Shown: positions 34,461 to 42,847 of the stretch, one piece after another | Numbering within the stretch: position 1 is the first letter of the stretch | Layout: the number at the start of each line of letters is the position of its first letter | Assembly: GCF_000756665.1 (NCBI RefSeq) | Contig: NZ_ARXV01000007.1 | Span: 124,001-188,000 of the forward strand | Direction of reading: 5' to 3' | DNA: 64,000 bases | From: Alcanivorax nanhaiticus | GTDB lineage: Bacteria > Pseudomonadota > Gammaproteobacteria > Pseudomonadales > Alcanivoracaceae | Position numbers and translations under genes: made by a program | The notes under the pieces: model-generated | What the model saw: only the letters and a program-made list of their open reading frames with translations | Database searches by the model: none | Told to the model about the DNA's origin: nothing

Positions 34461-35627
34461 ATGGAAGTGACAACCCACACCGAAGCGGTCGGGCAGGAAG
34501 GGTATCGGAGGTTAGAGAACCCGTTGATCGTGGGGCGGGGCAAACTCAGCGATCCGCGAGCGAATGCCGCCTGGGCCGAGTCCATGCTGCATTGGCATTA
34601 CCAGGGTGACCCGTTGGCGGAAACGGTTGCCTTGCGCCTGCGGGAACAGGGTGCGGCACTGGGACAGCCTGCGGCCGCGGTCAGACTGTTGGCCAGGCAA
34701 GGGGATACGGCATGCCGACGTTTTCTGGAAGATATGGAGGCCGTGCCTGAGTGGGTGGACTTTGAGGTGATGCGCTGTGGTGGAGCCATGATACAGCGAC
34801 ACTTTCCGCACATGATTCTGGCGCTGACGTATGGTGTCTTGCCGCTAACTTTTGGGCACCCGGATGCCGCGGCCATTTTTGTAGGCACCGGGCGTCTGGA
34901 GGCCAACGTGACCCGCCGATTGAACGAATCCGCAGCCCTGTTTTTCAAGGTGAGTGATAGTGATGCCCTGGCACCCGGCGGCAGGGTATGGGAGACATGC
35001 CTGCATGTGCGGCTGGTGCATGCGCTGGTGCGCATGCGGTGTCTGGAACAGGGCTGGGATGTGCAGGCACAGGGAATGCCGGTGAGTCAGCTGGCCACGG
35101 CCGCAGGCCCAGCGTTCTTCGGGGCCCAGATGCTGGATTGCATGCGATTGCTGGGTGCCCGAATCAGTGAAGAGGAGGCAGCCGGGCATCGTCTGGTATG
35201 GCGCTATACGACCCGATTGATGGGAGTGCCGGAAACATTACTGGGACGATCTCAGCAAGAGCAGGACGATTTCGATGCGGCATTGATGAGCCAGTTTTTT
35301 GCCCCGGACGATAATGCCAGAACGGTGATGGCGGCGTTATTGAAGGGGTTGAGCAACCAGCGCCCGACCTCACGATTACCTCGTCACCTGCATGCCGCAC
35401 TGTTTCGTTATCTATTGGGCGATGAGGAGGCCAATGCATTCGGCATCCCGTCGGGTCGTGACGGGAAGCGGGTGCTGTCCGTGCTTCGTAGTGGCTTGTC
35501 AGGGTATGCAGGCTTGCAACGCGTGCCCGGTATGCCCGCGGGGTTGCGTTGGCTGGGCAAGGTAATGCTGTCCCGGTTGAGTGGCGAAGGGTTGGTCAGT
35601 CCGGCGTCGGCGGGCACGGCGCATTAG
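34461..35627 (+). CDS. oxygenase MpaB family protein (DUF2236; Lcp-like)
   Basis: Protein of 388 residues of the DUF2236 family, to which the latex-clearing oxygenase Lcp and the fungal MpaB belong. The conserved WETCLHVRLVHALVRMRC segment carries the His and Arg residues that bind and shape the heme pocket in that family. The N-terminal third contains GDPLAETVALRL and the AMIQRHFPHMILALTYGVLP helix. It may oxidise a hydrophobic substrate such as an isoprenoid. GGAGG precedes ATG 34461. It is divergent from a PadR-type repressor with a palindromic operator between them. Confidence 0.82.
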   Translation: MEVTTHTEAVGQEGYRRLENPLIVGRGKLSDPRANAAWAESMLHWHYQGDPLAETVALRLREQGAALGQPAAAVRLLARQGDTACRRFLEDMEAVPEWVDFEVMRCGGAMIQRHFPHMILALTYGVLPLTFGHPDAAAIFVGTGRLEANVTRRLNESAALFFKVSDSDALAPGGRVWETCLHVRLVHALVRMRCLEQGWDVQAQGMPVSQLATAAGPAFFGAQMLDCMRLLGARISEEEAAGHRLVWRYTTRLMGVPETLLGRSQQEQDDFDAALMSQFFAPDDNARTVMAALLKGLSNQRPTSRLPRHLHAALFRYLLGDEEANAFGIPSGRDGKRVLSVLRSGLSGYAGLQRVPGMPAGLRWLGKVMLSRLSGEGLVSPASAGTAH

Positions 35628-35660
35628 CCGGATAACGGTACCGTTACTACAGGGAATAAC

Positions 35661-36662
35661 ATGAAAAAAATCACCCTCATCCTGCGGCAGTTCATCCTGG
35701 TCACGTTGCTGTGTTTTCTGGCCCCCCGGCTTATGGCCAACACACTCTGCGTTTTCAGTTTGATCGGCGCCCAGGGCGATTTATGGGAACAGATGCAAGG
35801 GTATCGTGTTGCGGCCGCCAGCTGGGGGGAGACGGTTTCCCTCAAAGTCTTCACTGATGAACGAGTGGCAGCAGAGGATTTCAAGGCCGGCTTCTGCGAT
35901 GGGTTGATGATGACAGGCATCCGGGCCCGCCAGTTCGTGCCCTTTACGGGCAGCATCGATGCCATTGGCGGGATGGATTCCTATGCGGCGTTGCAGACAT
36001 TGATCGAACTGCTGGCCCATCCGAAGCTGGCAGAAAGCCAGCGGCACGGAGCCTATGAAACTGCCGGCATTCTGCCGCTGGGTGCGGCGTATCTGTTTAT
36101 CAACGACCGCACCATCAACAGCGTAGAAAAAATGGCGGGCCATAGCATGGCGGTGTTTGACAACGACCCTGCCCAGTCGCTGATGGCAGAGCACATCGGG
36201 GTGAGGCCGGAGCTGTCGGATATCAGTAATTTTTCATCGAAATTCAACAACGGTGTGGTGGATGTGATCGCGGCACCGGCGGTGGCCTATCGTCCCCTGG
36301 AGCTTTATCGCGGGGTAGGGGCAAAAGGCATTGTGGTCAAGATGGCCACCGCACAGCTCACCATGCAACTGGTGCTGCGCCATGAGCATTTCTCAGACGA
36401 CTTTATGGCGCGTTCGCGGCGCTATTTTTCTGATCAGTTTGCGTCGGCAATGAAAGTGGTCCGTGCGGCAGAAGATGAACTGCTGTTCTTCTATCCCCCT
36501 CCTGACAAGGACCGGGAGCGTTATACCGAAATGATGAATGGGGCGCGTCTGTTCCTGATTGAGTCCGGTGTATACGACAAGGACATGATGGGGTGGATGA
36601 AAAAAGTTCGCTGCAAGGTCGATCCAGTCCGTGCGGAGTGTGGTAACGGGAGGCCCTGGTGA
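35661..36662 (+). CDS. putative solute-binding protein (DUF6091/TRAP-like)
   Basis: Protein of 333 residues with a signal peptide (LILRQFILVTLLCFLAPRLM). The mature protein resembles periplasmic binding folds: LCVFSLIGAQGDLWEQM, then FCDGLMMTGIRARQFVPFTG, DAIGGMDSYAALQTLIELLA and GVGAKGIVVKMATAQ. These match a poorly described solute-binding family seen in marine gammaproteobacteria. No transporter permease is adjacent. The stop (TGA at 36660-36662) overlaps the start of the next gene by one base, so they are co-translated. Confidence 0.75.
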   Translation: MKKITLILRQFILVTLLCFLAPRLMANTLCVFSLIGAQGDLWEQMQGYRVAAASWGETVSLKVFTDERVAAEDFKAGFCDGLMMTGIRARQFVPFTGSIDAIGGMDSYAALQTLIELLAHPKLAESQRHGAYETAGILPLGAAYLFINDRTINSVEKMAGHSMAVFDNDPAQSLMAEHIGVRPELSDISNFSSKFNNGVVDVIAAPAVAYRPLELYRGVGAKGIVVKMATAQLTMQLVLRHEHFSDDFMARSRRYFSDQFASAMKVVRAAEDELLFFYPPPDKDRERYTEMMNGARLFLIESGVYDKDMMGWMKKVRCKVDPVRAECGNGRPW

Positions 36663-37144
36663 TGCATAAGCTGCGAATGCTGATGGTGGTTTTGTTGTCG
36701 AGTTTCTCCCTTGTCGGGTATGGCGATAACGCCTCCACACAAAGCCCTGCGGATTTTGTGAAGGCGTATGAAACGGTGTTGAGGCAGCAGGATAATGGGC
36801 TATTGGCCAGCATGCTGGCGGATGATGTGACGGTGCAGGTCACCCTGTTGATGGCGGATGAGGAGCCGATGCTGATATCGCTGACCCGCGATGAATTTCT
36901 GCAGCAGCAGCGAGCATTATGGTTGTTCGCTTCTGTGCATGAATTTCACTTCGACAAGCCCGTGGTGCGCAAGGTTGCCAATGAAGGAGGCCGTACGCGC
37001 TGGCAGGTCACGGTTGAGCAACAGGAGCGCTACGAGCTGTTCCGCAGTAGCCTGAATCGCGAGAACCGCATCGCTCTGGTTCTGGAGCAGCGCGATGACG
37101 CGCTTCTCATTAAGGAGATACACACACAAAGCCGGGAGTGGTGA
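36662..37144 (+). CDS. exported NTF2/SnoaL-like protein
   Basis: Protein of 160 residues with an N-terminal hydrophobic segment (LRMLMVVLLSSFSLVGYG), probably a signal peptide. The rest shows the order of an NTF2-like domain: DFVKAYETVLRQQDNGLLAS, then ADDVTVQV and VNEGG-type beta strands. It is likely periplasmic. GTG 36659 is in frame directly before ATG 36662; either could be the start. It is the second gene after the solute-binding-like protein and shares a base with its stop, so the two may form a binding unit. Confidence 0.65.
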   Translation: MHKLRMLMVVLLSSFSLVGYGDNASTQSPADFVKAYETVLRQQDNGLLASMLADDVTVQVTLLMADEEPMLISLTRDEFLQQQRALWLFASVHEFHFDKPVVRKVANEGGRTRWQVTVEQQERYELFRSSLNRENRIALVLEQRDDALLIKEIHTQSREW

Positions 37145-37217
37145 GTGGTTTTGTACGGCTGGGCAGAGCGCGATGCTCTGGTTATCATGCCGATACTGCT
37201 GATCTGGATAATCACCT

Positions 37218-37874
37218 GTGGCAAGAATACTGATAGTTGATGACGAACCCCGCATTGCGGAACCACTGATGTATGCGCTGGAGCGAGAGCATTTTTCGGT
37301 AAGCCATGTGGCGCTGGGCGAAGATGCACTTTCCCGGTTGGGCAGTGAAAAAGTGGATCTGGTGGTATTGGATGTGGGGCTGCCGGATATCAACGGCTTT
37401 GAGGTGCTAAAGCGCCTGCGTCAGACCAGTGAGGTGCCGGTGCTGTTTCTGACCGCGCGGCAGGAAGAGGTGGATCGTATTCTCGGCCTTGAGCTGGGTG
37501 GTGATGACTATGTCACCAAGCCCTTCAGCCCCCGCGAAGTGGTGGCGCGGATTCGGGCGATTCTCAAGCGTCTGGCGCCTCGGGAGCAGGATTCGCTCTG
37601 GCAGCTGGATGAGGCAGGCGCGCAGATTCTCTGCAAGGGGCAGGCGTTGTCACTGACCCGTTCCGAATACCGGATTCTGGCTGCCATGATTCAGCATCCG
37701 GGGCAGGTGTTCAGTCGTGCGCATCTTCTGGATATCTGCGACAGCGACGAAGACAGCTTTGAACGGAGCGTGGACACGCACATCAAAACCCTGCGAGCCA
37801 AGCTCAAACCCTTGCAAGCCGATGCCTTGATCGCCACCCGCCGGGGTATCGGCTACTACCTGGAAAACCCGTGA
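37218..37874 (+). CDS. creB: response regulator CreB
   Basis: OmpR/PhoB-type regulator of 218 residues. The receiver domain has Asp8-Asp9, the phosphoacceptor Asp52 in VVLDVGLPD and the conserved Lys in DYVTKPFSP. The winged-helix domain follows (LTRSEYRILAAMI, FERSVDTHIKTLRAKL, RRGIGYYL). Gene order with CreC and the CreD-type inner-membrane protein identifies the cre system, which controls beta-lactamase, acid and biofilm phenotypes in enteric and pseudomonad species. The GTG start at 37218 has no strong ribosome site. The stop overlaps creC by 4 bases. Confidence 0.9.
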   Translation: MARILIVDDEPRIAEPLMYALEREHFSVSHVALGEDALSRLGSEKVDLVVLDVGLPDINGFEVLKRLRQTSEVPVLFLTARQEEVDRILGLELGGDDYVTKPFSPREVVARIRAILKRLAPREQDSLWQLDEAGAQILCKGQALSLTRSEYRILAAMIQHPGQVFSRAHLLDICDSDEDSFERSVDTHIKTLRAKLKPLQADALIATRRGIGYYLENP

Positions 37875-39283
37875 AGCTCGGTCAGAGTCTGCTGCTGTTT
37901 TATTTTCTGATTCTTGGTTTGCTGGGCTGGTTCGTACTGGACATGGTATTCAGTCAGGCCAAGCCGCTGGTGCGTCAGTCGGCGGAAGAAACCCTGGTGG
38001 ATGCTGCCAACCTGCTGGCGGAAATGGTGGCAGTGGATGCGCACAATGGCCAGGTGGTGATTACCCCGCAGCTGCGTGAAGCCTTGCAGCGCTATGCGGC
38101 ACGCACACCAGATGCCGAAATCTGGGGAATGAAGAAGGGTGGCATTCACACTCATGTCTATATCACCGGCCCCGATGGAGTGGTGTTGTTTGATTCTCAG
38201 GGGCGTGACGAAGGCGAAGATTTTTCTCGCTGGAACGATGTCTATCTGACCCTTCAGGGCGGCTATGGAGCGCGAACTACGCGCAACGATCCTGCCGACC
38301 CCTCTACCTCCGTTATGTATGTGGCCGCACCGATTCGGGATGACGGCAGCCTTATCGGCGTGATCAGTCTGGGTAAGCCGGGCCGCTCCATTGAACCCTT
38401 CGTGCAGCGCGCAGAACGTCACTTGATGTTGTATGGCGGTGGTGTGCTGTTGTTCTGTCTGGTATTGGGCGGCCTGCTGGCCTGGTGGTTGAGTCGCCGG
38501 GTGAATCGGCTGCGCCGTTATGCCGAAGCCGTGGCCAGCGGTGAGCGTGCTGCGCCACCGAATTTTCATGGTCGCGATGAGATCCGTGCGCTGGCCGATG
38601 CGGTGACGGCCATGCGCCGCAGGCTGGAAGATCGGGCGCGTCTGGAAGACAACGTGACCTTGTTGACCCATGAAATGAAAAGTCCGTTGGCGGCGATACG
38701 GGGCGCAGGGGAAATTCTGGCCGAGGAAATCCACGAGCCTGCCCTGCAGCGCTTCACGGATAATGTGGTCCATGAAAGTGTGCGGCTCAGTGAGCTGCTG
38801 GACCGGTTGCTGGCCATGGCCAGGCTGGAAAAGCTGGAAAGCCTGCCGGCACAAAAAATGCCGCTGGAAATGGCAGCGATGGTGTCGGAATGGCAAGCAA
38901 GCCGCTATTCGCTGTTGCAGGAAAAGTCGCTCAGGGTCGAGGTAAGTGGCGAAGACGAGACGTTGCTGGCGGAACCGGAAACGCTAAAGCTGGCGTTATT
39001 CAATCTGCTTGATAATGCGCTGCGCTTTGCTGCCCGGGAAACGGTGTTGACGGTTGCCGTCACGCCCCCATCGCTTTGCGTCATCAATACCGGGCCGCTG
39101 ATCCCGGATTATGCCTTGCCCCGCGTCACAGAACGTTTTTATTCCCTTGCTGCACCAGAAGCAGAAAAAAGCTCTGGCCTTGGCTTGGCCATGGTGGAAG
39201 AAATTGCCAGCCTGCATGGCGGCACACTGCAGGTAGAAAACACCGGTGACGGGGTGGCGGTGACCCTCAATCTGCCAGCATAG
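37871..39283 (+). CDS. creC: sensor histidine kinase CreC
   Basis: Membrane kinase of 470 residues. The first helix (LLFYFLILGLLGWFVLDMVF) and second (MLYGGGVLLFCLVLGGLLAW, about residue 185) frame a periplasmic sensor domain of about 150 residues; a HAMP-like segment follows. HisKA motif LLTHEMKSPLAAIRGAG contains the phosphorylated His. The ATPase part shows DNALRFA, LPRVTERFYSLA and GLGLAMVEEIASLHGG. It starts with GTG inside the stop of creB. It should phosphorylate CreB and so control creD. A heptad-repeat region separates it from creD. Confidence 0.9.
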   Translation: MKLGQSLLLFYFLILGLLGWFVLDMVFSQAKPLVRQSAEETLVDAANLLAEMVAVDAHNGQVVITPQLREALQRYAARTPDAEIWGMKKGGIHTHVYITGPDGVVLFDSQGRDEGEDFSRWNDVYLTLQGGYGARTTRNDPADPSTSVMYVAAPIRDDGSLIGVISLGKPGRSIEPFVQRAERHLMLYGGGVLLFCLVLGGLLAWWLSRRVNRLRRYAEAVASGERAAPPNFHGRDEIRALADAVTAMRRRLEDRARLEDNVTLLTHEMKSPLAAIRGAGEILAEEIHEPALQRFTDNVVHESVRLSELLDRLLAMARLEKLESLPAQKMPLEMAAMVSEWQASRYSLLQEKSLRVEVSGEDETLLAEPETLKLALFNLLDNALRFAARETVLTVAVTPPSLCVINTGPLIPDYALPRVTERFYSLAAPEAEKSSGLGLAMVEEIASLHGGTLQVENTGDGVAVTLNLPA

Positions 39284-39305
39284 CTGTGGGGAGCTGCGGT
39301 CGCCT

Positions 39306-39402
39306 CAGTGACGAGTCACGAGCAGCGAGTTTCGAAATTCAAAATCCTGAAGTCTGTTTTGGTTGAAGGTTTTCGCGACTCGAAACGCGTTACCCGAAAC
39401 TG
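39306..39402. repeat. heptanucleotide repeat with inverted arms between creC and creD
   Basis: The left arm (39306-39340) has CAGTGAC, GAGTCAC, GAGCAGC, GAGTTTC and GAAATTC. The right arm (39375-39402) is inverted: GCGACTC, GAAACGC, GTTACCC, GAAACTG. It lies in a 196-base gap inside the cre locus, so it may affect creD expression through RNA structure. Confidence 0.75.
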
Positions 39403-39479
39403 GCTTTCCCCACACAATCCCCACACAACCCTCCCATTGCCTCGTCATCCTTTCCCCATTAACCAAGGGGAGAGGACCC

Positions 39480-40841
39480 ATGCGAAACAATCTTTTTCTG
39501 AAAATGCTGACCATTGCCGGCTTGATGCTGGTGTTAGTCATCCCGTTGATGATGATCCAGGGTAAGGTGAGCGACAGAAGCAATGAGGCCTGGCGGGTAA
39601 AGCATGAGATTGCACGTCAGGTTAGTGGTGAGCAGCAAATCAGTGGTCCGATGCTGGTTGTGCCACGTGTGCGTCGTTATCTGGCAGAAAAGTCAGATTG
39701 CGATGCATCAAAAGACTGCCGTATCGAACGGCACCGGCAGGTGTTGGAAAGTGCGATTCCAGACACGCTGAGCGTGGATGGCGAATTGCAAACACATATG
39801 CGTTATCGCGGGATTTATGGCACGCCTGTGTACCGCAGCCTGTTGCAACTGGAGGCGGTATTTCCGGCCAGCTGGCAGCGTGTGACGCAACCGGAACAGG
39901 TTGCCTCTTCACAGGCTCCGCTGCTGGTGATGCAGATTGCGGACTTGCGCGGTTTGGTGGAACGTCCACAAATTTTTGTGAACGATGTGCCTCAGCCTCT
40001 GGTGGAAACGGAGCAGCTTCCCTCCGGCCTTGGTGATAGCGCAGTTGCAGTGAAGTTGCCCAAGGATATTCAGGGTGCATTTACGGTAAAGGTGCGCCTT
40101 AACCTGAATGGCACAGAGTCGCTGTCTGCCTTGCCGTTGGCGAAAGAAACCCGAATGGCTCTGCGGGCAGATTGGCCTCACCCGAGTTTTGAAGGTCTGG
40201 TGCTGCCAGTTGAGAGAGAGGTGAATGCCGAAGGCTTCACAAGCCAGTGGCGTACTAACAGCCTGGCGGCAGCAAGCGCGATCCACTGCGCTCAGGGTGA
40301 TGGTTTGTGTAACGAGCAAGATCAGTCGCTACGTGTGCGCCTAGTACAACCCGTCACCGGCTTGCTCTCCAGCGAGCGGGCGTTGAAGTACAGCTTTCTG
40401 ATTGTCGGGCTCGCGTTCGCGGCGTTCTTCCTGTTCGAAGTGCTGCGCCGGTACCCGCTGCATGCCATGCAGTACTTGCTGGTGGGGCTGGCGCTGGCCA
40501 TGTTTTATCTGCTGCTGGTGGCACTTAGCGAGCATATCGATTTTGCCTGGGCTTATCTCGCGGCGGCGTTGTCCTGCTGTGCGCTGATCGGTGTGTATCT
40601 GATGGCGGTGATGCGCTCGCCAGCGTCGGGCTGGGGATTTGCCGGCAGTTTGTTGCTGGTGCAAGGATTGATCTACGGCATTCTGATGGCGGAAGACTAT
40701 GCGTTGCTGCTGGGAGCCTTGCTACTGTTCGCTGCCCTGTCTGCGGTCATGCTGGTTACCCGGAAACTGGATTGGTACGGGTTTGCTGCGGCAGGCCGGG
40801 CCAACCTGAAAGCGTCGGTCAGCAGCGAGGCAGGCTCATGA
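39480..40841 (+). CDS. creD: inner membrane protein CreD
   Basis: Protein of 453 residues with an N-terminal membrane helix (KMLTIAGLMLVLVIPLMMI), a large periplasmic region with GKVSDRSNEAWRVKHEIARQ and VSGEQQISGPMLVVPRVRRY (the CreD family signature), and about six C-terminal helices from residue 310. In E. coli CreD is a CreB-regulated inner-membrane protein linked to colicin and beta-lactam tolerance. ATG 39480 has AGGGGAGAGG in front; the open frame from 39363 runs over the heptad repeat and is not used. The stop overlaps the next small gene. Confidence 0.9.
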   Translation: MRNNLFLKMLTIAGLMLVLVIPLMMIQGKVSDRSNEAWRVKHEIARQVSGEQQISGPMLVVPRVRRYLAEKSDCDASKDCRIERHRQVLESAIPDTLSVDGELQTHMRYRGIYGTPVYRSLLQLEAVFPASWQRVTQPEQVASSQAPLLVMQIADLRGLVERPQIFVNDVPQPLVETEQLPSGLGDSAVAVKLPKDIQGAFTVKVRLNLNGTESLSALPLAKETRMALRADWPHPSFEGLVLPVEREVNAEGFTSQWRTNSLAAASAIHCAQGDGLCNEQDQSLRVRLVQPVTGLLSSERALKYSFLIVGLAFAAFFLFEVLRRYPLHAMQYLLVGLALAMFYLLLVALSEHIDFAWAYLAAALSCCALIGVYLMAVMRSPASGWGFAGSLLLVQGLIYGILMAEDYALLLGALLLFAALSAVMLVTRKLDWYGFAAAGRANLKASVSSEAGS

Positions 40842-41068
40842 AAAAGGCCGCGCGGGTGAAATTGCATGGCTTGGTGATGCAGGCTCGTCAGCATCCTTCG
40901 CAACGCACTCTGCTGCTGAGCCAGGCCTTGCGCCTGGCTCAGCAGGCATTGGCTCGGGATGCCAATGATCGCGATGCCATGCGGGGCCTGGGGTTGTCGT
41001 GGTGGTATCTGGGGGCTCGCCGAAGGGGGCGGGCGTTGCTGAAGGCTTGCCGAACGCCGTTAACGTAA
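40838..41068 (+). CDS. small TPR-like protein downstream of creD
   Basis: Protein of 76 residues, overlapping the creD stop by 4 bases (ATGA). It is basic and helical: ARVKLHGLVMQARQHPSQRT, then LLLSQALRLAQQALARDAND, RDAMRGLGLSWWYLGARRRG. The spacing is that of one to two TPR-like helix pairs. I know no named family. Translational coupling to creD argues it is real and could be a CreD partner. No signal peptide is seen. Confidence 0.6.
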   Translation: MKKAARVKLHGLVMQARQHPSQRTLLLSQALRLAQQALARDANDRDAMRGLGLSWWYLGARRRGRALLKACRTPLT

Positions 41069-41168
41069 AGCCTGACGGCGGGTGACGCCAATGTGCGGTT
41101 CTATGGCGACAGCCTGGCTGTGGCTTCTGTGGTGAGATCATGAAAGGAGGTTTCGACTTGGCCTGGCT

Positions 41169-41195
41169 CATCGCGGCGGAACCGCACTCCCACAG
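41169..41195. repeat. REP-like palindrome
   Basis: TCGCGGCGGAACCGCACTCC followed by CACAG is a shortened form of the REP at 28303-28327 (the inner CCG is missing). It lies in the 560-base gap after the creD operon. That gap holds another REP at 41353 and a minus-strand terminator at 41537, and no gene. Confidence 0.6.
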
Positions 41196-41352
41196 CGTTG
41201 TTGCCAGCGATTAACCTTTGGTGTTCCAGCTCTCTCTCGTTTCGTCAGTCCATATTCGCACAGAAAGGCTATTTCGCAGTCGCACTCGGAGGGTATAGCA
41301 AACACCCGCTCCCACGGTGAGTGGACATCAGCGTCTGGGCGAGCTGCTGCAT

Positions 41353-41430
41353 CTGTGGGAGCGGCGGTTCCGCCGCGAAATACCTTGCCAGGCGCTACCG
41401 CGCATCGTGGCCGAACGTCCACTCCCACAA
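41353..41430. repeat. composite REP element, core inverted relative to the 28250 copy
   Basis: Borders CTGTGGGAG and CTCCCACA enclose the same two palindromes as at 28250, but in the opposite order and strand: GCGGCGGTTCCGCCGC comes first and GGACGTTCGG-type sequence last. The left flank (GAGTGGACATCAGCGTCTGG) is in the same orientation in both. So the core has been flipped between the two loci. Confidence 0.75.
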
Positions 41431-41536
41431 CACCCTCAAACCCCTGCCGGTCACTGAACGGCAGGGAGGCTTTGCCAGCGACGCTCCTACGGAAAGGGGG
41501 ATTAAATCAGGCTTTCCCGGAAATCCGCGATGAACC

Positions 41537-41568
41537 AAAAAAAAACCGACCACGTTGGGGGGTCGGTT
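41537..41568 (-). terminator. intrinsic terminator for the minus-strand secreted-protein gene
   Basis: On the minus strand the stem AACCGACC with GGTCGGTT runs into a nine-base T-run. It lies 60 bases past the stop of the gene at 41629. Confidence 0.8.
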
Positions 41569-41628
41569 AAACGAGGGTGATGCAGATAACGATCAAAAAA
41601 AGCAAAAAGTGGCTGGGGAGGCGGAAGA

Positions 41629-42021
41629 CTAGTCGTTCCAGCTATCCACCTTGCCGGAGCAGACCCAATCCTTGGAGGCATCGGTGACGCCAATCCAGCG
41701 ATAGCGGTGTTCTCCGCTCGCCTTGTAGGTGCTCCAGCTCTTGGTGTCGCCGGCAGCAATACCTGATGCACCGCAGTCCGCATTGCCTGTGTTTCTTTCA
41801 TTGCAGAAGCGGGCATAGATGCGGTGATCGCAAACATTGCGATAGGTGACGATGAACTTGCCCTCGGTGTAGGTGCTCCACTTGCTGTCCGCGACCACCA
41901 TGCAGGGAGAGCCTGTCGGGGTGCGTCCATCCCAGCAGCTATCCGCATCGATAGAGGAGTCGTAATCGGCAACAGCAAGCGGTGAACACAGCAACACAAC
42001 CAGTGCTATTGCCCCCTTCAT
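41629..42021 (-). CDS. small secreted cysteine-containing protein
   Basis: Protein of 130 residues with a signal peptide (MKGAIALVVLLCSPLAVADY). The mature part has six cysteines (DSCWDGR, SPCMVV, NVCDHRIYARFCNERN, ADCG, WVCSG), consistent with two or three disulfides, and a Trp/Tyr-rich beta composition. The location is the periplasm or outside the cell. Function unknown. GGGAGGC precedes the start; GTG 42024 lies one codon upstream. It stands alone on the minus strand with its own terminator. Confidence 0.75.
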   Translation of the reverse strand: MKGAIALVVLLCSPLAVADYDSSIDADSCWDGRTPTGSPCMVVADSKWSTYTEGKFIVTYRNVCDHRIYARFCNERNTGNADCGASGIAAGDTKSWSTYKASGEHRYRWIGVTDASKDWVCSGKVDSWND

Positions 42022-42122
42022 CACGCCTCCCGTGCTCCGATATTCCCGATTGGCTCAGGGTAGCGAAATCGTTTGGCATCCGCGTCACCCAAATAGGGTA
42101 TGCGCGAAAGGTTTCGGGAGCG

Positions 42123-42758
42123 TTAGTGGGTGGCGTAGGCCCGCAGGAACATTTCCACAGCTTGCTCTACATGAGGTTGCGATTCAGCGGAGGTCATGGG
42201 GTCACGGTAACCAATCATGGTGCGCATGTGCTCGCAGCCTTGCAGCAAGGCGAAGAAATTTTCCGAGCCGCGCTTGGGGTCTGGTACGTCCAGTAATCCT
42301 GCCTGATTGGCGTTGCGGATCAGGTTCTCCATGGCGGTGAGGGTACGTTGTGGCCCGGCCTCGAAGAACAGGCGCGACATTTCCGGGTCCTGCGTCGCCA
42401 TGGTGCACATCAGCCGTTCCAGGGCGATCACTTCCTCGCTGTTGATCAGCCCGGAGAAAGCCAGTCCGATGCGGGTGAGGGTGGCGCGGATGGGCTGCTC
42501 AGGGTCCAGGGCGAAGATCGGTTCGGGCAAGGTGTTATGGCATTTTGCTTCTACAGCGGACGAGAACAGGGTCTCCTTGTCGCTGAAGTGGCCGTAAACC
42601 GTGAGTTTCGAGACCCCGGCCTTCTTGGCAACGGCGTCCATGCTGGTGCCGCTGAAGCCGCAAGACAGGAACAGCTGCTTGGCCGCATCGAGGATGGCGG
42701 TGCGCTTGGCGGGATCTTTCGGTCGGCCCCGGTTGGCCGTGGAGACATTGGCTGACAT
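42123..42758 (-). CDS. TetR/AcrR-type repressor of RND efflux genes
   Basis: Protein of 211 residues with the TetR helix-turn-helix: RTAILDAAKQLFLSCGFSGT, then SMDAVAKKAGVSKLTVYGHF and SDKETLF. The C-terminal helical domain (residues 80-205) should bind an inducer. It is divergent from the adaptor/RND pair and the intervening 89 bases carry the palindrome CTATAC-N6-GTATAG, the standard layout of a local efflux repressor. The drug or solvent inducing it is unknown. Confidence 0.9.
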   Translation of the reverse strand: MSANVSTANRGRPKDPAKRTAILDAAKQLFLSCGFSGTSMDAVAKKAGVSKLTVYGHFSDKETLFSSAVEAKCHNTLPEPIFALDPEQPIRATLTRIGLAFSGLINSEEVIALERLMCTMATQDPEMSRLFFEAGPQRTLTAMENLIRNANQAGLLDVPDPKRGSENFFALLQGCEHMRTMIGYRDPMTSAESQPHVEQAVEMFLRAYATH

Positions 42759-42794
42759 AATTTCAATACTGGACGGTTCAGTTTAGTAAAATTA

Positions 42795-42812
42795 CTATAC
42801 CGGTGAGTATAG
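42795..42812. promoter_or_regulatory. palindromic TetR-type operator before RND operon
   Basis: CTATAC and GTATAG are exact reverse complements six bases apart. The site lies 36 bases from the tetR-type start and 35 from the adaptor start, where a repressor would block both promoters. Confidence 0.65.
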
Positions 42813-42847
42813 CATACCGGCAAGCAGCCGGAGACGAGGGGAGTGCC

